Below the pieces are notes generated by a model, which was not told where the DNA came from, searched no databases, and saw only the letters and a program-made list of their open reading frames with translations. The translations under genes and the position numbers were made by a program. Shown in pieces: positions 23,738 to 35,279 of a DNA stretch of 64,000 nt. The DNA is from Pyrenochaeta sp. MPI-SDFR-AT-0127. Lineage: Eukaryota; Ascomycota; Dothideomycetes; Pleosporales; Cucurbitariaceae. Within the stretch, counting starts at the first letter, position 1. Each line of letters begins with the position of its first letter. The DNA lies in assembly GCA_020747015.1 (NCBI GenBank), contig JAGTJM010000032.1:124001-188000 (forward strand). Direction: 5' to 3'.

Positions 23738-25507
23738 ATGGGCATGCTTCTTCGCCAACCTCGGGCTCCATTGAAGCCCCTCCCACTCTCCTCTGTAGCC
23801 AAACAGCTCACGAAGTACCTCTTTGGCGAGATCCAACTCCCTCCCTTCCTGCAGCAATATGGCCACCTCATGCTTGTCTTCACAGGTGGTGCAGCCGCAG
23901 CAACAGGCCTATACTCCTTCTTCCAGCGACACAGGCAGAACCGCGCAAAGATCCAACTAGCAGTCTTTCATGTCATCCGAATGGCTGAACACCATACAAC
24001 GTTGGAGGAGTGGTTGCAGAATCCCCACATGCTGATAGCGCAGATGGATAGAGAGGTCATGCGCATGGTTGGTGCGCATTTGACGCAGAATGAGGCCGAG
24101 AGTGCGATGCGCGAACTCAAGAGGAAGGTGTGGACTACTGTTGATGAGTACAGAGAAATGGAGATCAAAGAGAAGAAGAAAAGAAAGAAGAATATGCAGG
24201 CGAAGGAAGATGGCAGAGGACAAAATGTCCAGACGCGATATGAGGGTAGCACATCGAGGATCATGTTTACCTTGCCGTCGTCTTCAGATGAGGAAGATAT
24301 CGAAGCACAGCTGAAGCAACTGGAGCAAGAGTTGGATACCAGCATGTTGGATATCGACGATCATCCTCCCCCACCCAACTCACCCCCTTCACAACATCAC
24401 ACTCCACATATAAGCGCGACTCAGACGCCCCTGTTACCATCATTCCAGGATCACACAGAGCCTTCGACTGATGGAAACCTACCTAACCCGACTCCTGTGC
24501 CACAACGGCCACAGAATCCGACGCCGCAAGCCGCACGAAACGGCTATGGCTTCTCGTACAGTGACGAAAGCATGGACTCAAGAACTTCGTCATCCTCTTC
24601 AAAGTCACCAAATTCGCCAAATTCGCCTCTCGCCAAGAAATCCATGAGTATGCTCGAAGTCGCAACATTGCGGGCCTCTGGCAAACTTTCATACTCGTCT
24701 CCTGCCTTTCCTCAGCCTCAAGGCACAAATCCGCCTTCTGCAAACAGAATGAAGCGGCGATTAGCCACGAGCGAGACCGAGTCCCAGAGCCGAAAGCGTC
24801 GTACTCGACTCTTTCCGATTCATGAAGGCGATTCGCCGCAAGAGTCTCCTCTACCAGGGACTTCTCAATACAGGGTCAATGAGAGCAGAACTTTCTACCG
24901 GGGTGTAGTGAAAGCGAGGCAGGAGCGCCAGTTGGCCAAGAACCTGCTGCAGCCGCAAGTAGAAGCTGAGCAGGTGTTGCAAGAAGATTTGAGAATTAAA
25001 GAAGAAGAATTGGATCTTCCTGTCCTCAAGTCTTCAGGTCGTGAAGAACACGATGAAGAAGTACAGGTTCCAGCATCTGATATCTCTCTCTCGCCAGAAG
25101 GTTCTATCGAGAACCATTCACCATCAGATCTCCTTTCTCCTTCCCTAGCATCTTTATTCGGCAACACTCACACACCCGAACCCCATTCTCCAGTCCTAGC
25201 GCCATCGTCTTCACCATCTCTGATCGAGGGTCAGCAAGCCCCAGTGAACGCCACACCTTCGCTAGTGCAGCAATCTGCATCTCCTCAGGCGCTTCAATCA
25301 CCACTGCATATTGCTGCTCAATCGAGCTCCTCGCCAATTGAGGTCAAAGAAGACGTACATAAACCTTCCACCCCTTCACCGCCAAAGCGCAAGGATGGTC
25401 GCGCGTGGAACGTGTATGTTGATCCGCAGACGCCTCGTCCGGCGCAAACGCCCGGGACGCGGAAGAGTGCGCGGAAAAGCGCGTTCAAAGGCATGTACGG
25501 AAAGTGA
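23738..25507 (+). CDS. Predicted single-pass membrane protein with long disordered region
   Basis: An intronless frame of 589 residues starting at an ACCATGG context. I do not recognise the family. Residues about 40-62 (HLMLVFTGGAAAATGLYSFF) form one transmembrane helix preceded by a short N-terminal segment. Then comes a folded-looking helical region (about 70-135; LAVFHVIRMAEHHTTLEEWLQ, REVMRMVGAHLTQNEAES), a Lys-rich coil (KKKRKKNMQAK), and a 400-residue Ser/Pro/Gln-rich disordered tail with repeated SPN and several acidic patches. The extreme C-terminus is basic (RKSARKSAFKGMYGK). The layout suggests an organelle or ER/nuclear-envelope membrane anchor with a cytosolic tail, which is inference only. 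Confidence 0.75.
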   Translation: MGMLLRQPRAPLKPLPLSSVAKQLTKYLFGEIQLPPFLQQYGHLMLVFTGGAAAATGLYSFFQRHRQNRAKIQLAVFHVIRMAEHHTTLEEWLQNPHMLIAQMDREVMRMVGAHLTQNEAESAMRELKRKVWTTVDEYREMEIKEKKKRKKNMQAKEDGRGQNVQTRYEGSTSRIMFTLPSSSDEEDIEAQLKQLEQELDTSMLDIDDHPPPPNSPPSQHHTPHISATQTPLLPSFQDHTEPSTDGNLPNPTPVPQRPQNPTPQAARNGYGFSYSDESMDSRTSSSSSKSPNSPNSPLAKKSMSMLEVATLRASGKLSYSSPAFPQPQGTNPPSANRMKRRLATSETESQSRKRRTRLFPIHEGDSPQESPLPGTSQYRVNESRTFYRGVVKARQERQLAKNLLQPQVEAEQVLQEDLRIKEEELDLPVLKSSGREEHDEEVQVPASDISLSPEGSIENHSPSDLLSPSLASLFGNTHTPEPHSPVLAPSSSPSLIEGQQAPVNATPSLVQQSASPQALQSPLHIAAQSSSSPIEVKEDVHKPSTPSPPKRKDGRAWNVYVDPQTPRPAQTPGTRKSARKSAFKGMYGK

Positions 25508-26280
25508 CGTTTTCACGTCGAGATTTCTGTTCCATGGTGTTAATTACTTCTTTTTTCCCCCTTTTCTGGATGTTATATTGGGTTTGATTTGCATGTGCCG
25601 GACTACTCTGTCGTTTATGTTTCTTTTTTGAACGACATTGCACGAAACAGTTTTCACGAGACGTTTTGGTGTTTTTTTTTGGGGTTTTGTTGCGCCAAAG
25701 CGTAACCTTCGACAAATCGAGATTTCTTTTTAGTAGGACAATGTCTTTCGGTTCATGGACGTTGTTCAGATATCTGCTGTAGTGATAATAAATAAGAATC
25801 ATGAAGTAAATTCCTCACTTGTTGAATGCGTATGCTTCCATTTCGGTTTCCTATTTGCATGTCTCGATTTCGTCCAAATGCTTACTTGTATCGGTGTTGA
25901 CGAGGATCTGGTACCGCTCCGTTTCTCCTTCAGATTCTGCAAATGCTCTTGGATGATGAAGAGCACCTTCAATTAAGTCATGTAGAATGGTATTCTGCTT
26001 GTTGGCTGCTCCAGGTTCCGGACAACAAAGACACATGGCTAGGCCTTATTACATTTATGGTTGAGCATCATCTGCTTTGTTTCTTGTTTCAAGTATTTTC
26101 TAGTCACAGCTTATTAATTAATCCTGTAGTCATTTCCCTGGTTGTATGAAATACGTGCGATAACACGCCATTTGTAAGCTGAGCATGGCGTGGGCATAGT
26201 CGCCCTGCAGCGCGTTCTCCGCTACATGAATAGCGTGATAAGTATCCCGCATTCCTATCCCCGCAGAATCTTACACGACA
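25508..26280. other. Intergenic region
   Basis: T-rich 3' flank of the preceding gene, then the promoter of the alpha/beta hydrolase gene. No coding signal beyond chance frames. Confidence 0.5.
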
Positions 26281-27276
26281 ATGTCTCTCCAACAAGCCGA
26301 TTTTATTCTTCCACGCCCAGGCGCGGCGCCTGGCTCTTCCAGAGAACCTATTCCCGGCCCAAGTGAGGAAGCCTTCACGGCGACTTTCGGCAAACTCCTC
26401 CCGCCCGCCAAATATCTGACCACGGTCCTCGGTAAAGCCGCATACTATGAAGTACCCCCGTCAACATCCCCTGGAGACAAATCGCGTACACCTGATCGCG
26501 TGCTTTTCATCCATGGTGTGCAGACCCCAGCTCTGGGCATGTTCCCGCTCGCAAGCACCCTTAAAGCATCTTTTCCCGGTGCGCATTTCGTGCTAGTTGA
26601 CCTCTGGGGCCATGGCTTGAGCGACACGCCTCTCATCCCACACGAAGCAAGTTTGTTCCATCAATTGCTAAATTCTCTGCTGGATCAGTTGGAATGGCCG
26701 TCTGCGCATCTTGTAGGGTACTCCTTTGGTGGGGCATTGACGGTAGGGTATGTTGGCTCGCGTTCGCCGCGGGTGCAGAGTTTCACTCTTGTTGCGCCAG
26801 CTGGGCTCATTCGCTCTTCGAACTTCACAGTCGAGGAACAGGGCCACTTGCGAGGCGACGACGAGGCAGCAGCACGGAAGTGGGTCCTGGAATATCTCGA
26901 GGGCGGCGAGTTAGTCGTACCTGCAGACTGGAAGGAGCGAGTTAAGAAGGGGGAAGTTGTCGCTGAGGCTGTGCGAGAATGGCAAATGCGTGAACATCCT
27001 GGACATTCGGCTTCTGTCATTGCAGTGTTCAGAGATGGTGGAGTTATGGACAAGCACGCCGAGTTCGTCACGGCTGTTCGTACTGGCATACCGTCACTCG
27101 TTGTACTGGGTGGTTCAGATGGCTTGTGTAACGAACAGGAGCTCCTGGAACTTGGATTCACAAATGTCGCTGTTGTTCCGCAGGTTGGACATGGCGTAGT
27201 TAGAGAAAGAGCGTCAGAGGTTGCGGCTTTCATTAGCAGCTTTTGGAAACAACTTGAAAAGATAGGCAGTGATTAG
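26281..27276 (+). CDS. Alpha/beta hydrolase
   Basis: An intronless gene of 331 residues. The fold is recognised from the oxyanion-side motif FIHGVQTPALG (about residue 76), the DLWGHGLSDTP strand-turn (about 108), the nucleophile elbow GYSFGG with Ser at about residue 148, a late acid region GGSDGLCNEQE (about 278) and a C-terminal VGHGVVRERASEV in which the His is the likely third triad member. The length is normal for the family. The substrate cannot be told from sequence; homologues include esterases, C-C hydrolases and epoxide hydrolase-like proteins. No secretion signal is seen, so it is probably cytosolic. It is convergent with the old yellow enzyme gene downstream; both are small-molecule enzymes, but shared function is not shown. 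Confidence 0.88.
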   Translation: MSLQQADFILPRPGAAPGSSREPIPGPSEEAFTATFGKLLPPAKYLTTVLGKAAYYEVPPSTSPGDKSRTPDRVLFIHGVQTPALGMFPLASTLKASFPGAHFVLVDLWGHGLSDTPLIPHEASLFHQLLNSLLDQLEWPSAHLVGYSFGGALTVGYVGSRSPRVQSFTLVAPAGLIRSSNFTVEEQGHLRGDDEAAARKWVLEYLEGGELVVPADWKERVKKGEVVAEAVREWQMREHPGHSASVIAVFRDGGVMDKHAEFVTAVRTGIPSLVVLGGSDGLCNEQELLELGFTNVAVVPQVGHGVVRERASEVAAFISSFWKQLEKIGSD

Positions 27277-27628
27277 AATAGACCGGGACGTAAGGTTATG
27301 ACGATAGACTCTCAATACTGTTGATAGTTAACTATATAGCATACACACAGTTGTGAAGCTTTGATGTTGTTGCGAAGATCTACCTTAGACTCTTTTTGGT
27401 TTCTCTGCAATACGATACCCCCTCATGCTTTCTAGTTCCTGGCCTGATGTTACACAACAATATTTAGATCGTTGCATAATCAAGCCAATGCTGTGGATTA
27501 GGCGAATGAGCTGGCAAGTACAGTCGATAAGAGAGTATAGCTATTGAAACCTCGAGATCATACTCATGGCATTAATTTATAACTCTCTAGCTAGAAGTAT
27601 ATGCTTTTATTGCCTACAATGAATTTCG
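27277..27628. other. Convergent intergenic region
   Basis: A short AT-rich spacer between two 3' ends; nothing else was seen. Confidence 0.5.
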
Positions 27629-28981
27629 CTATGAATCAGGAGCAGCACCTCCATAGGGTACGCTGGGAATGCTTTCAATATCCACAAAGCCATATCTACT
27701 TCCGTCCTTGTCCTCTGCAAGGCCTTGGCTCCATGTTCCCACATCCTTCATGAACCCTTCCAGGTTTTTCTCATCACTGAGATCAATCGGCTGCTGGTCC
27801 TTGCCAAGCTGCCTGATTTGCGTTCCAGCCGCAACATTCGTGATTCCGAAATCGTTGTCGTCAGTTAATTGGTCGATAGCCGCATCGACCTCACCGTTGA
27901 TGATTTGCTTGGGAAGCTCAGGTTCTAGACATACTGGTCGGGCGAGACCAACACCATCCACGGTGTTGAGTGCGTCGACCATGGCCGATGCTGTCTTGAA
28001 TCCTCCCGTGACATATGTCTTGGTCTTCGAGAGCGAAGGCGTAATCTTCTCAGCAAACTCCAGGAAGAATGCTTCACGCTTTTTAGTCGACTCACGCTTG
28101 TGTCCAAAGGCGAGCTGCTCGTATGTGCCACCTGAAAGCTCAACAAAGTCAAAGCTGTTGTCTTCGAGAATCTTGCAGAGCGTTCCGGCTTCTTCTGTAT
28201 CGAATCCTTTTTCTTGGAACTCAACGGAGTTAAGCTTGATTCCAAGCACAAATGACGAAGATGTGCGGCGTCGGATTTCCTGGCCAATTTCGGTGATCAG
28301 CCGAGCGCGATTCTCGAGCGAGCCACCGTATTTGTCGGTCCGGCGGTTGGTCGAAGGTGCTAGGAACTGTGCGAGCAAGTACCCATGGGCGCCATGGAGT
28401 TGAATTCCGTCATAACCGGCCTTCTCAAGATACTCGGCGGCATGCGCAAATCCCTCAATGATATTTTGGATGTCTTCATCGGTGGCAGCACGCGGCTTGG
28501 CGAAGGTCAACCCCATGATATTGCCCTCTAATTGCACATTTGATGCAGAAATCGGGTGTTTCTGGATATTCTCTGGTACCTGGCGACCAGGATGACTAAC
28601 TTGTGCAACAATTAAGGAGCCATGCTTCTTGGACTGTGTTGCGAGCTCCTTGAAGCCCTCAAATCGCTCGCCTTCGTAGGGTGAACCACGAGGAATGATG
28701 GGATTTCCAGCAGCTTCGAGATGGTCATATTCGATCATGACATTGCCGGTCAATATTACTCCAAACTCACCCTCACCCCAGCGTCGATACACATTGGCGA
28801 GGTTCTTTGAGGGAATACCACGGGCTTCAAGATTCTTTGGGTCCCAGGATGACAGGCGTTCAGTCATTGCGCCCTTCAAGAACCGATTTTGTGCTGTCCT
28901 CTTCGAGAAAGCAAAGTCAAGAGGCTTGCCCAATGGAGCCGCATCTTTGTGCTCCGCTGCTTGATATCTTCGGGGGGCCAT
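27629..28981 (-). CDS. Old yellow enzyme-like NADH:flavin oxidoreductase
   Basis: An intronless gene of 450 residues when started at the ATG at 28981 (MAPRRYQAAEHKD); an in-frame codon at 29020 would add 13 residues in what looks like leader. It is an FMN-dependent ene-reductase family protein with a TIM-barrel fold. Key motifs: GVILTGNVMIEYDHLEA (FMN phosphate side), SHPGRQVP, and HGAHGYLLAQFLAPSTNRR at about residues 197-215, where the His..His pair binds substrate and the Tyr is the usual proton donor, followed by DKYGGSLENRARL. These enzymes reduce activated C=C bonds with NAD(P)H. The C-terminus (GFVDIESIPSVPYGGA) extends past the barrel. The physiological substrate is unknown. Likely cytosolic. 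Confidence 0.92.
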   Translation of the reverse strand: MAPRRYQAAEHKDAAPLGKPLDFAFSKRTAQNRFLKGAMTERLSSWDPKNLEARGIPSKNLANVYRRWGEGEFGVILTGNVMIEYDHLEAAGNPIIPRGSPYEGERFEGFKELATQSKKHGSLIVAQVSHPGRQVPENIQKHPISASNVQLEGNIMGLTFAKPRAATDEDIQNIIEGFAHAAEYLEKAGYDGIQLHGAHGYLLAQFLAPSTNRRTDKYGGSLENRARLITEIGQEIRRRTSSSFVLGIKLNSVEFQEKGFDTEEAGTLCKILEDNSFDFVELSGGTYEQLAFGHKRESTKKREAFFLEFAEKITPSLSKTKTYVTGGFKTASAMVDALNTVDGVGLARPVCLEPELPKQIINGEVDAAIDQLTDDNDFGITNVAAGTQIRQLGKDQQPIDLSDEKNLEGFMKDVGTWSQGLAEDKDGSRYGFVDIESIPSVPYGGAAPDS

Positions 28982-31150
28982 TGTAACGGAGTAGAATAAG
29001 TGTAATTGGTGTTGAGTCAATAATTGAAACAGAGGGTATTCTATATACGTGTGAGGCGCGGAGTTACCGGTGACCTATATACCACGGTAGTACTTCATCT
29101 TTTCGCATTTCTAAGCGCCACGCCGAGCGAAATGCACAAATTGCCGGGCGACTCAAAATTGGTCCATCCCGACGTCATGAGAGTACGCTAGGCGGTGACG
29201 CCTCGGCAGAGACTGGCAAAGAAAGAAATCTAAGAGAATCTATGCGGTTCTATGGATGCCTGATTGGACCCATGCCATTTGTGGAGCGTTTTGACCGGCA
29301 AGAGCACCTTATGAGGCTTAATGGAGATGGTAACCTCCAATGGTCGTGATGCGGTGAGGCGGATCGGGCCGAAGTTCTTGCGTGCTGTCACGTGAGTGTC
29401 AGATGACCCGCAAAGTGCAGAAACACACCACCCTCGATTACAAATGTGCAATTTTGGCACTAAACCTGCCCGTCTGGTAAGTAAGACATGAGAACAATTT
29501 CAGTGTTTTCGAAAGCGGACTTTAGCCCGCCAATTTGGCTACCTGTGTACATATCCGTTCATATTTCATTCAAGGTGAGGCTAAAGTCCGTCGTTGTACG
29601 AAGCCATTTACGTTGCAACCTTTTTTCGTCCGTTCATCACCTTTGATCACTCATCATAGCCATTCGAATTGATCAACACCGGCAAGAGAAGGCGAATGTA
29701 CCAGCCACGAGACTAGCACATAGCAACACATCACCTTTTCCAATTTCGTGCATAAGTGATGTCATGACAGGTTAGGATGAACCTTGACCCTTGCAGCCCA
29801 TAGCCGCGATGAAAATTCTGGAAGCTTCCTAATATACTTCTAAAGGCCTTCAACAAACCGATTTTGAAGAGAAATTTGCATTAAGGTATAGCGATTTACC
29901 ATTATCAAAGATGTTGACGTGTCTGAGACAAAGCAAGCAGTCACAAGTCACGAAGTGCATGACTACATTCTGTAACCAATATGATTAATACTTTTGGATT
30001 GCTCGAAATTCATAACTTGCAGATTCTACATTTGGCAACCTTAGGGTAGTATACACATATTGCTTTGCATTATCTACCTTGCACAGTCCCGCCAATATCC
30101 ACATCGTCTCATTGCGGTTGTTTCAAGGTCAGAACATCTCTTGGTCGATTATGTATGGATGATGTAGTGGATTCAAGACACTGCCTAAAAATGCGATATG
30201 GTCTTCTTACGTTGCTTGGGACGGTAGAATCTTCATGACATGATGACGATCAAGCTCTTCTGATACTACCGAGTTCGCAATGGCAGGCAACTTTGGCACT
30301 AGTCAATTCTGAGGCGATTGGCTACCCAAAGCTTTCCCTAGGTATAAAATATTACTCATTTAGCCATCTTAAGTGTTGATCAATCATTATTGCCGCGGAA
30401 TCTACCGCTGTTCAAGGGTTTGAGCCACAAGCACCTCTTCGCGCGAATGTTCAGTGGTACAGGATGCATCAGCTTTGGATAAGTTGTACAGCCTTGCAAC
30501 GAGTTCACTAACCTTAAAAGGTCCACACAGAAAAAAAAGCGGAGTAGGTGTAATGATTCTTGTATGGCCGCTAGTTGCGCAGAAGCTGTGAACAAAGTCA
30601 TCGTGTGAGGGAATCCATCACAGTTCTGGTGAGTCGATTAAGAGTTATTATTTAGAAACAGATCTTATAGCTCATCAAGAAACCCATCGCCCTACGCACA
30701 GCACAGCCAGATCAAATTACCATGCTAACACTATCATGGAGATACCGGGTTCTTAGCAGGTGGATCTAGAGCCGCATTCCCGAGCCGAGGTTTTCCACAC
30801 ATACTCGAATGGAAAAATGGTCTTAGCGAAAGCGTACATTTAGTCATGGTACTGATCAGAAATAGGCACTTAGCTCAGGAGAACGGCAAATTAGCTTGAC
30901 TATAAATGGGGACTTTTGGCAGGAGTCGTCGTTAATCACCCAATCATAATAATTGGTCACATATTGACCGTAAGACATGTCATTGATCTGATACAGCCAA
31001 TATGCAAGTATTGATAACAGAGAGTTTTGTTCAAATTATAAACATTCGCGTTGATGCGAGTATCTGTTTGCTAGACACCAATAATTACAATACAAACCAG
31101 CCATTAACTCATCTGCCCCATGAACACACCGAGAAGCCCAGCGTGCATGA
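28982..31150. other. 2.2 kb AT-rich intergenic region
   Basis: This region lies between the promoter of the old yellow enzyme gene and the 3' end of the sugar transporter. Open frames are few and short (longest about 75 codons) and resemble nothing known. I see no transposon signature, tRNA or long repeat. Confidence 0.45.
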
Positions 31151-33078
31151 CTAGATACCACTAGCCCTCACGCCACCATTCTCATGATGTTCCTTCCTCT
31201 CCTCCTTTTCCTCATCGCTTGCAAGCACTCCACCAGCTGGCTGTCGAATTTCCGCTCCTGTGACGGAGCTTCGTCTCCTTTCTGTTTCCCGTGCCTCCTC
31301 GGTATCCGCATAGTCGACGAGCAGCTCGCCGCGCTTACCATATCGATGAGGCATTTCTTTCGCAATCTTGACGACATCGAACAGGTTTGTTGTTTTGTGG
31401 AAGATCTCGTCCATCTCTTCGAGCGATCGGTACGCAGTTTCGGGGAAGAAGAAGTACACGCTAGGAACCATTGCTGCGTTGATGACAGCGAAAATGATGT
31501 AGGTTCTGAACCCGATGTTTGCAAAGGCGGGAGGTGTCACCATGACGACCATGAAATTGAATATCCAGTTTGCTGTGGTCGAGATAGCGTTTGCGGGTGC
31601 ACGAATAGACAATGGTGTAATCTCTGCAGGATACAGCCATGTCATACCGAGCCAGCCGACAGCGAAAAAGGAGTTGAAAACGAAGAGCATAACAGTCTAT
31701 AGATGTCAGTTATGGTAGAACAAAAGGACCATGGGAATTCACGTACTGCAAGCAGACCTAAGCTAGTGCTTCCAATGTTACTAGTAGCACCAGCCAAAAC
31801 AGCCATGGAGATTGACATGCCGGCAGCACCGAATATCATTAGAGAGCGGCGTCCAAACTTCTCAATGGTGAAAATAGCAATCCATGAAGCCATCCAATAC
31901 TCGGTACCGTTGCATGCAGATAGCAGGCGGCTGAGGAAGGGCGAAAGACCAATGCTGTTCTCGAAGATAGTTGCGGCGTAATAAGTGACGAGATTGATAC
32001 CAGAAATCTGTTCCAGCGTTAACATAAGTCCTGGTGGGTGTCGACAGTCAAAATTACCTGCTGGAACATTTGGTTGACATAAGCCAATGCCGTGCGATGA
32101 AAGTTGCGATTTCGATTCATCTTGAAGCACTCCCTGAAGCCGCCCTTTGACATTTCAAACACTACATCCTTTACAGCCTGGAATTCCTGCTGAATCTTCT
32201 TGTCTTGCGGAGGCAGGTCGCTCAGGGCAGCCAGCACCTCCAGAGCCTCATCGTTCCTTCCCTTTAGAACCAACCAACGCGGACTCTCGGGCAGGCCAGG
32301 TATAGCGATTAGAACGAACAAAGCGAGTACGATCTGAAAGCCGATTGGGAAGCGCCAGGCGATGCTGCTTGGTTCGAGGAAGGAGAAGCCGAGATCGATC
32401 CAGTAACTGAGCATGACACCAAAGACAATGAGAGAACCCTCAATCATGACCATTTGACCTCGTCGATGCGGTTTTGATGTTTCCGATTGCCACGTGGGCA
32501 CAGTACTAGTATTCATGCCTGGAATCGAAGTTAGCGACGATAGACAGGACTATGTGGTGTATAAAGGCTCACCGTTGCCAAAACCTGTAATCCAGCGCCC
32601 AACTATGAGCTGAGGCAGTCCGAAAGCAGCAGTCTGTAGGATAGCGCCGATAATCATGATGATAGAACCGTAGAAGATAGTTCGTTTACGCCCAAGAATG
32701 TTACCAAGCCAGATAGTCGCGACAGCGCCGAAAAAGCAGCCCAAGGTGTATGCGCCGACTGGTGGTCGCGTCAACGATGTACTTGATTTATCATGGGGTT
32801 GGAAACTGACCAGTGATGGCTTGTATAGTTGAGGCATGGCTTGTAGAGCTTCCCTCGGGTGGGTGCACAGTGTCAATTTCTGGGAAGTATTTCAAGAAAG
32901 ATTCCAGAGTGAGCAGACCACCCATTACACCCTGGTCTGCCATGTTTGTTAGTGCCTACACTGGAAAGAGGGACATGCACATATGCTCACCATAACCGAA
33001 GAGAGCAAAATCAGTACCGGCGACTACAGCGATAGCGATGTTTAGCTTCAGGCCGCGAAGGCCGTAGAACTGCTTCAT
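31151..33078 (-). CDS. MFS sugar transporter
   Basis: Six exons, 33078-32991, 32936-32811, 32758-32573, 32518-32058, 32007-31747 and 31696-31151 (introns 50-54 bp), give 555 residues with phases consistent at each junction. It is a major facilitator of the sugar/H+ symporter family with 12 predicted membrane helices in the plasma membrane. Motifs: N-terminal MKQFYGLRGLKLNIAIAVVA and LFGYDQGVMGGLLT, the loop 2-3 motif NILGRKRT, GRWITGFGNGM, the cytosolic PESPRWLV, QISGINLVTYY in helix 7, EKFGRRSLM, and FFPETAYRSLEEMDEIF near the C-terminus. A charged 70-residue cytosolic tail follows. The first exon ends inside FGYDQG, as in many fungal hexose transporters. The sugar specificity is not readable from sequence. 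Confidence 0.94.
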
Positions 33079-34514
33079 GTTGACGATAGCCGTTAATGCT
33101 ACAATGAGGTAGATTGCTTTTTAACAAAGGCCAGTCCCCTGTTGTATATACGCTGCACGCAGCAAAAAAAAAAAAGTAGACAAGATGTGATTCGAAATGC
33201 AGCACCTGCCCTTATGAAGAAAGCCTCTAGAAGGGATCCACTGCTAAAAAGAACAACGTCCGGGAACAGTCTATATTCCTTTAGCGTTGACGAGGCCATG
33301 GCTGCGGTCGTCATTTCCCCAGCAAAAGCGAGGCGATGACGTCTGGTGGTAGAGCCGCCGTTGATCTCCGCCCCGTGGGGAATGGCGTGCGGAGGTGACT
33401 GCCATCCGATCGCAGCGCCTTTGAGGCGGCTTATTGCTGATTCGTTGCACTCGACCGTTGGATCTAGGGTGCGTGACCCGACATGGAGCGGATTACTGCA
33501 TTAGGAAATCCCGGCGCGGTGTGTTGTTGGCGATGGCCTCACAAATCTGGGGACGATGCCTCGTGCCGAGCGCGGCTAAGCATGCGAAGCCGCAGAAGGG
33601 CCGCCGACGGGTGGAGCAAGGGATTGCTTGTCCATGCATAGGTGGATTCCCACAAACGGTCTTCGATCGTGCAGCATCAAGAGAAGATCAAACTCTGCAG
33701 ATTTGTGGCGCCGTTAGACAGGTTTCCAGAACATGTTCCCACCGATGTGGTGATCAACAGGTACCAAACAGCACGAGATCCAAAATGCCAGCTACCAGGC
33801 AGAAATTGTGGGCCCAATTCTTGCCGGCGTAGGATGTGTCAATACGCCTTGGTCAACGCTTGATCGAACCACTTATGAGTCCATGTGGGCATGCATTCAC
33901 CAGGATGAAGCTCGGGGTTTCCGAAAAGCGGCAACCCGGAAAGCAGCTGCTGCTGGTGGCCTTGAGCTTCTTGTATGCATTGTCGGTAGTTAGTGGAGAT
34001 AACTAAGAAGGAAGGTTGAACGGGTCAGCGCAGGCAAGACTCTACTCGTGCCGCTTATCACCTATAGGGAGAACGAGAAACATGCAATCCAAGGAAATAG
34101 GCGATACTGAAGTTGGATTTGAACTCTAAGTTATACTGCTAGGCATCTGGTGATTATGGTCAGATGAACGCATTCAGGGTACTCTAGCCCAAATCTTTCG
34201 GTCCGCCCCAGACCGTCGTATCCTCCTCTCTCATCTCATCAAATTCAGCACTCACTTTGCTCGAGAAACGAGGACAAGCAAAACTCACAGGGCGTGTAAT
34301 GCTTCTTAGATCCGGACCCTCGACCTCTGGCTTCTTGTTGTTACAAGTAACATGCATCCCTGCGTAGCGGACATCTAATAACAAATTCATGTTCATGCCT
34401 AGAAAGTACTTACTCATCAGGAGTCGGAACCTCCAAGACGGCTACACTCGCACTAGACGTCACCTTCATCATAACTCACTTTAACAACACTTTCGATCGT
34501 ACCATCCCAATAAC
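33079..34514. other. Divergent intergenic region
   Basis: About 1.4 kb between the transporter and the plus-strand unknown gene. It contains a poly-A run near 33163-33174 and no supported coding sequence. The open frame at 33434-33832 lacks any recognisable motif. Confidence 0.45.
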
Positions 34515-35279
34515 ATGGCCTCAGAACTCAGTTTTGCCCCTCAAAGCGTCTATGATAACCATGAGCGCCGTAATCCACCTATCAAAAGCTCTTGCCTAGG
34601 CAGCCACCGCGCGCACAACCTCCGTATTTCGCAACGCACCTTACTACGGCAAGAAACTGTCACGCTTCAGGGCTGGCCCTCACGAGGCGGTGTTATAGTG
34701 CTCGAAAATGCAACGCCTCCTGATTTTGACTTCCTGCACCTTGACCCGTTAGACCCTCCTTTACGGCGCAACGCAGACCAAGACGCTGAAGATGCTTTCT
34801 GTCGGGCCTTGCTGCGCTTAGGCGCAATATGGTGGGACAGCGAGGCCCGACGCACCTTCGTTAGGAAGCTTGAGAATGGCGATGAGGAGGCGTTTGATGC
34901 TGTTGACGCTGACGAAGCGTTAAAACCCTCGCGCTTAGAACGCGGATGGGTTCGTATTGCGTGGCCGTCGCACCCACCAGGGGCGCTGTGTGTACTTGCG
35001 TGTGAGAAGATAATCATAGGCCGTGCAGGTGGCGAGAGGCTTAGGCCACAGCACTTTGGCATTGTATCGTTGGCTCGCACAATGGATGAGAGGTGCGTTG
35101 TGTTGCAACGGCTTGGAGGCACTATGTATGCCAGTATCGACGAGGTCCAGGACCCCACATTTCTGAAAGCGTGGGAGGAGAATCACCACGGGGAGAAAGG
35201 GCCGCTGGTGAAGGCCGAGTTCATCGATCCGGGTATCTATGGTGGTCATCCAGATGAGGCGCTTGGCACATTTCAATAG
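34515..35279 (+). CDS. Uncharacterised 254-residue protein
   Basis: An intronless frame starting at ATGGCCTCAG. I do not recognise the family. It is a compact, probably folded soluble protein with no signal peptide or membrane helix. Visible features are a WPSRGGVIVLE strand-like block (about residues 55-65), a helix-rich DAEDAFCRALLRLGAIWWDSEARR segment around 95-118, and a C-terminal half with GWVRIAWPSHPPGALCV and ERCVVLQRLGGTMY. Codon use and the absence of stops support a real gene. Function unknown. Confidence 0.65.
   Translation: MASELSFAPQSVYDNHERRNPPIKSSCLGSHRAHNLRISQRTLLRQETVTLQGWPSRGGVIVLENATPPDFDFLHLDPLDPPLRRNADQDAEDAFCRALLRLGAIWWDSEARRTFVRKLENGDEEAFDAVDADEALKPSRLERGWVRIAWPSHPPGALCVLACEKIIIGRAGGERLRPQHFGIVSLARTMDERCVVLQRLGGTMYASIDEVQDPTFLKAWEENHHGEKGPLVKAEFIDPGIYGGHPDEALGTFQ

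Noticed and set aside
26685..27233. Antisense frame inside the alpha/beta hydrolase gene.
   Set aside because: Shadow frame; the sense strand has a full catalytic triad.
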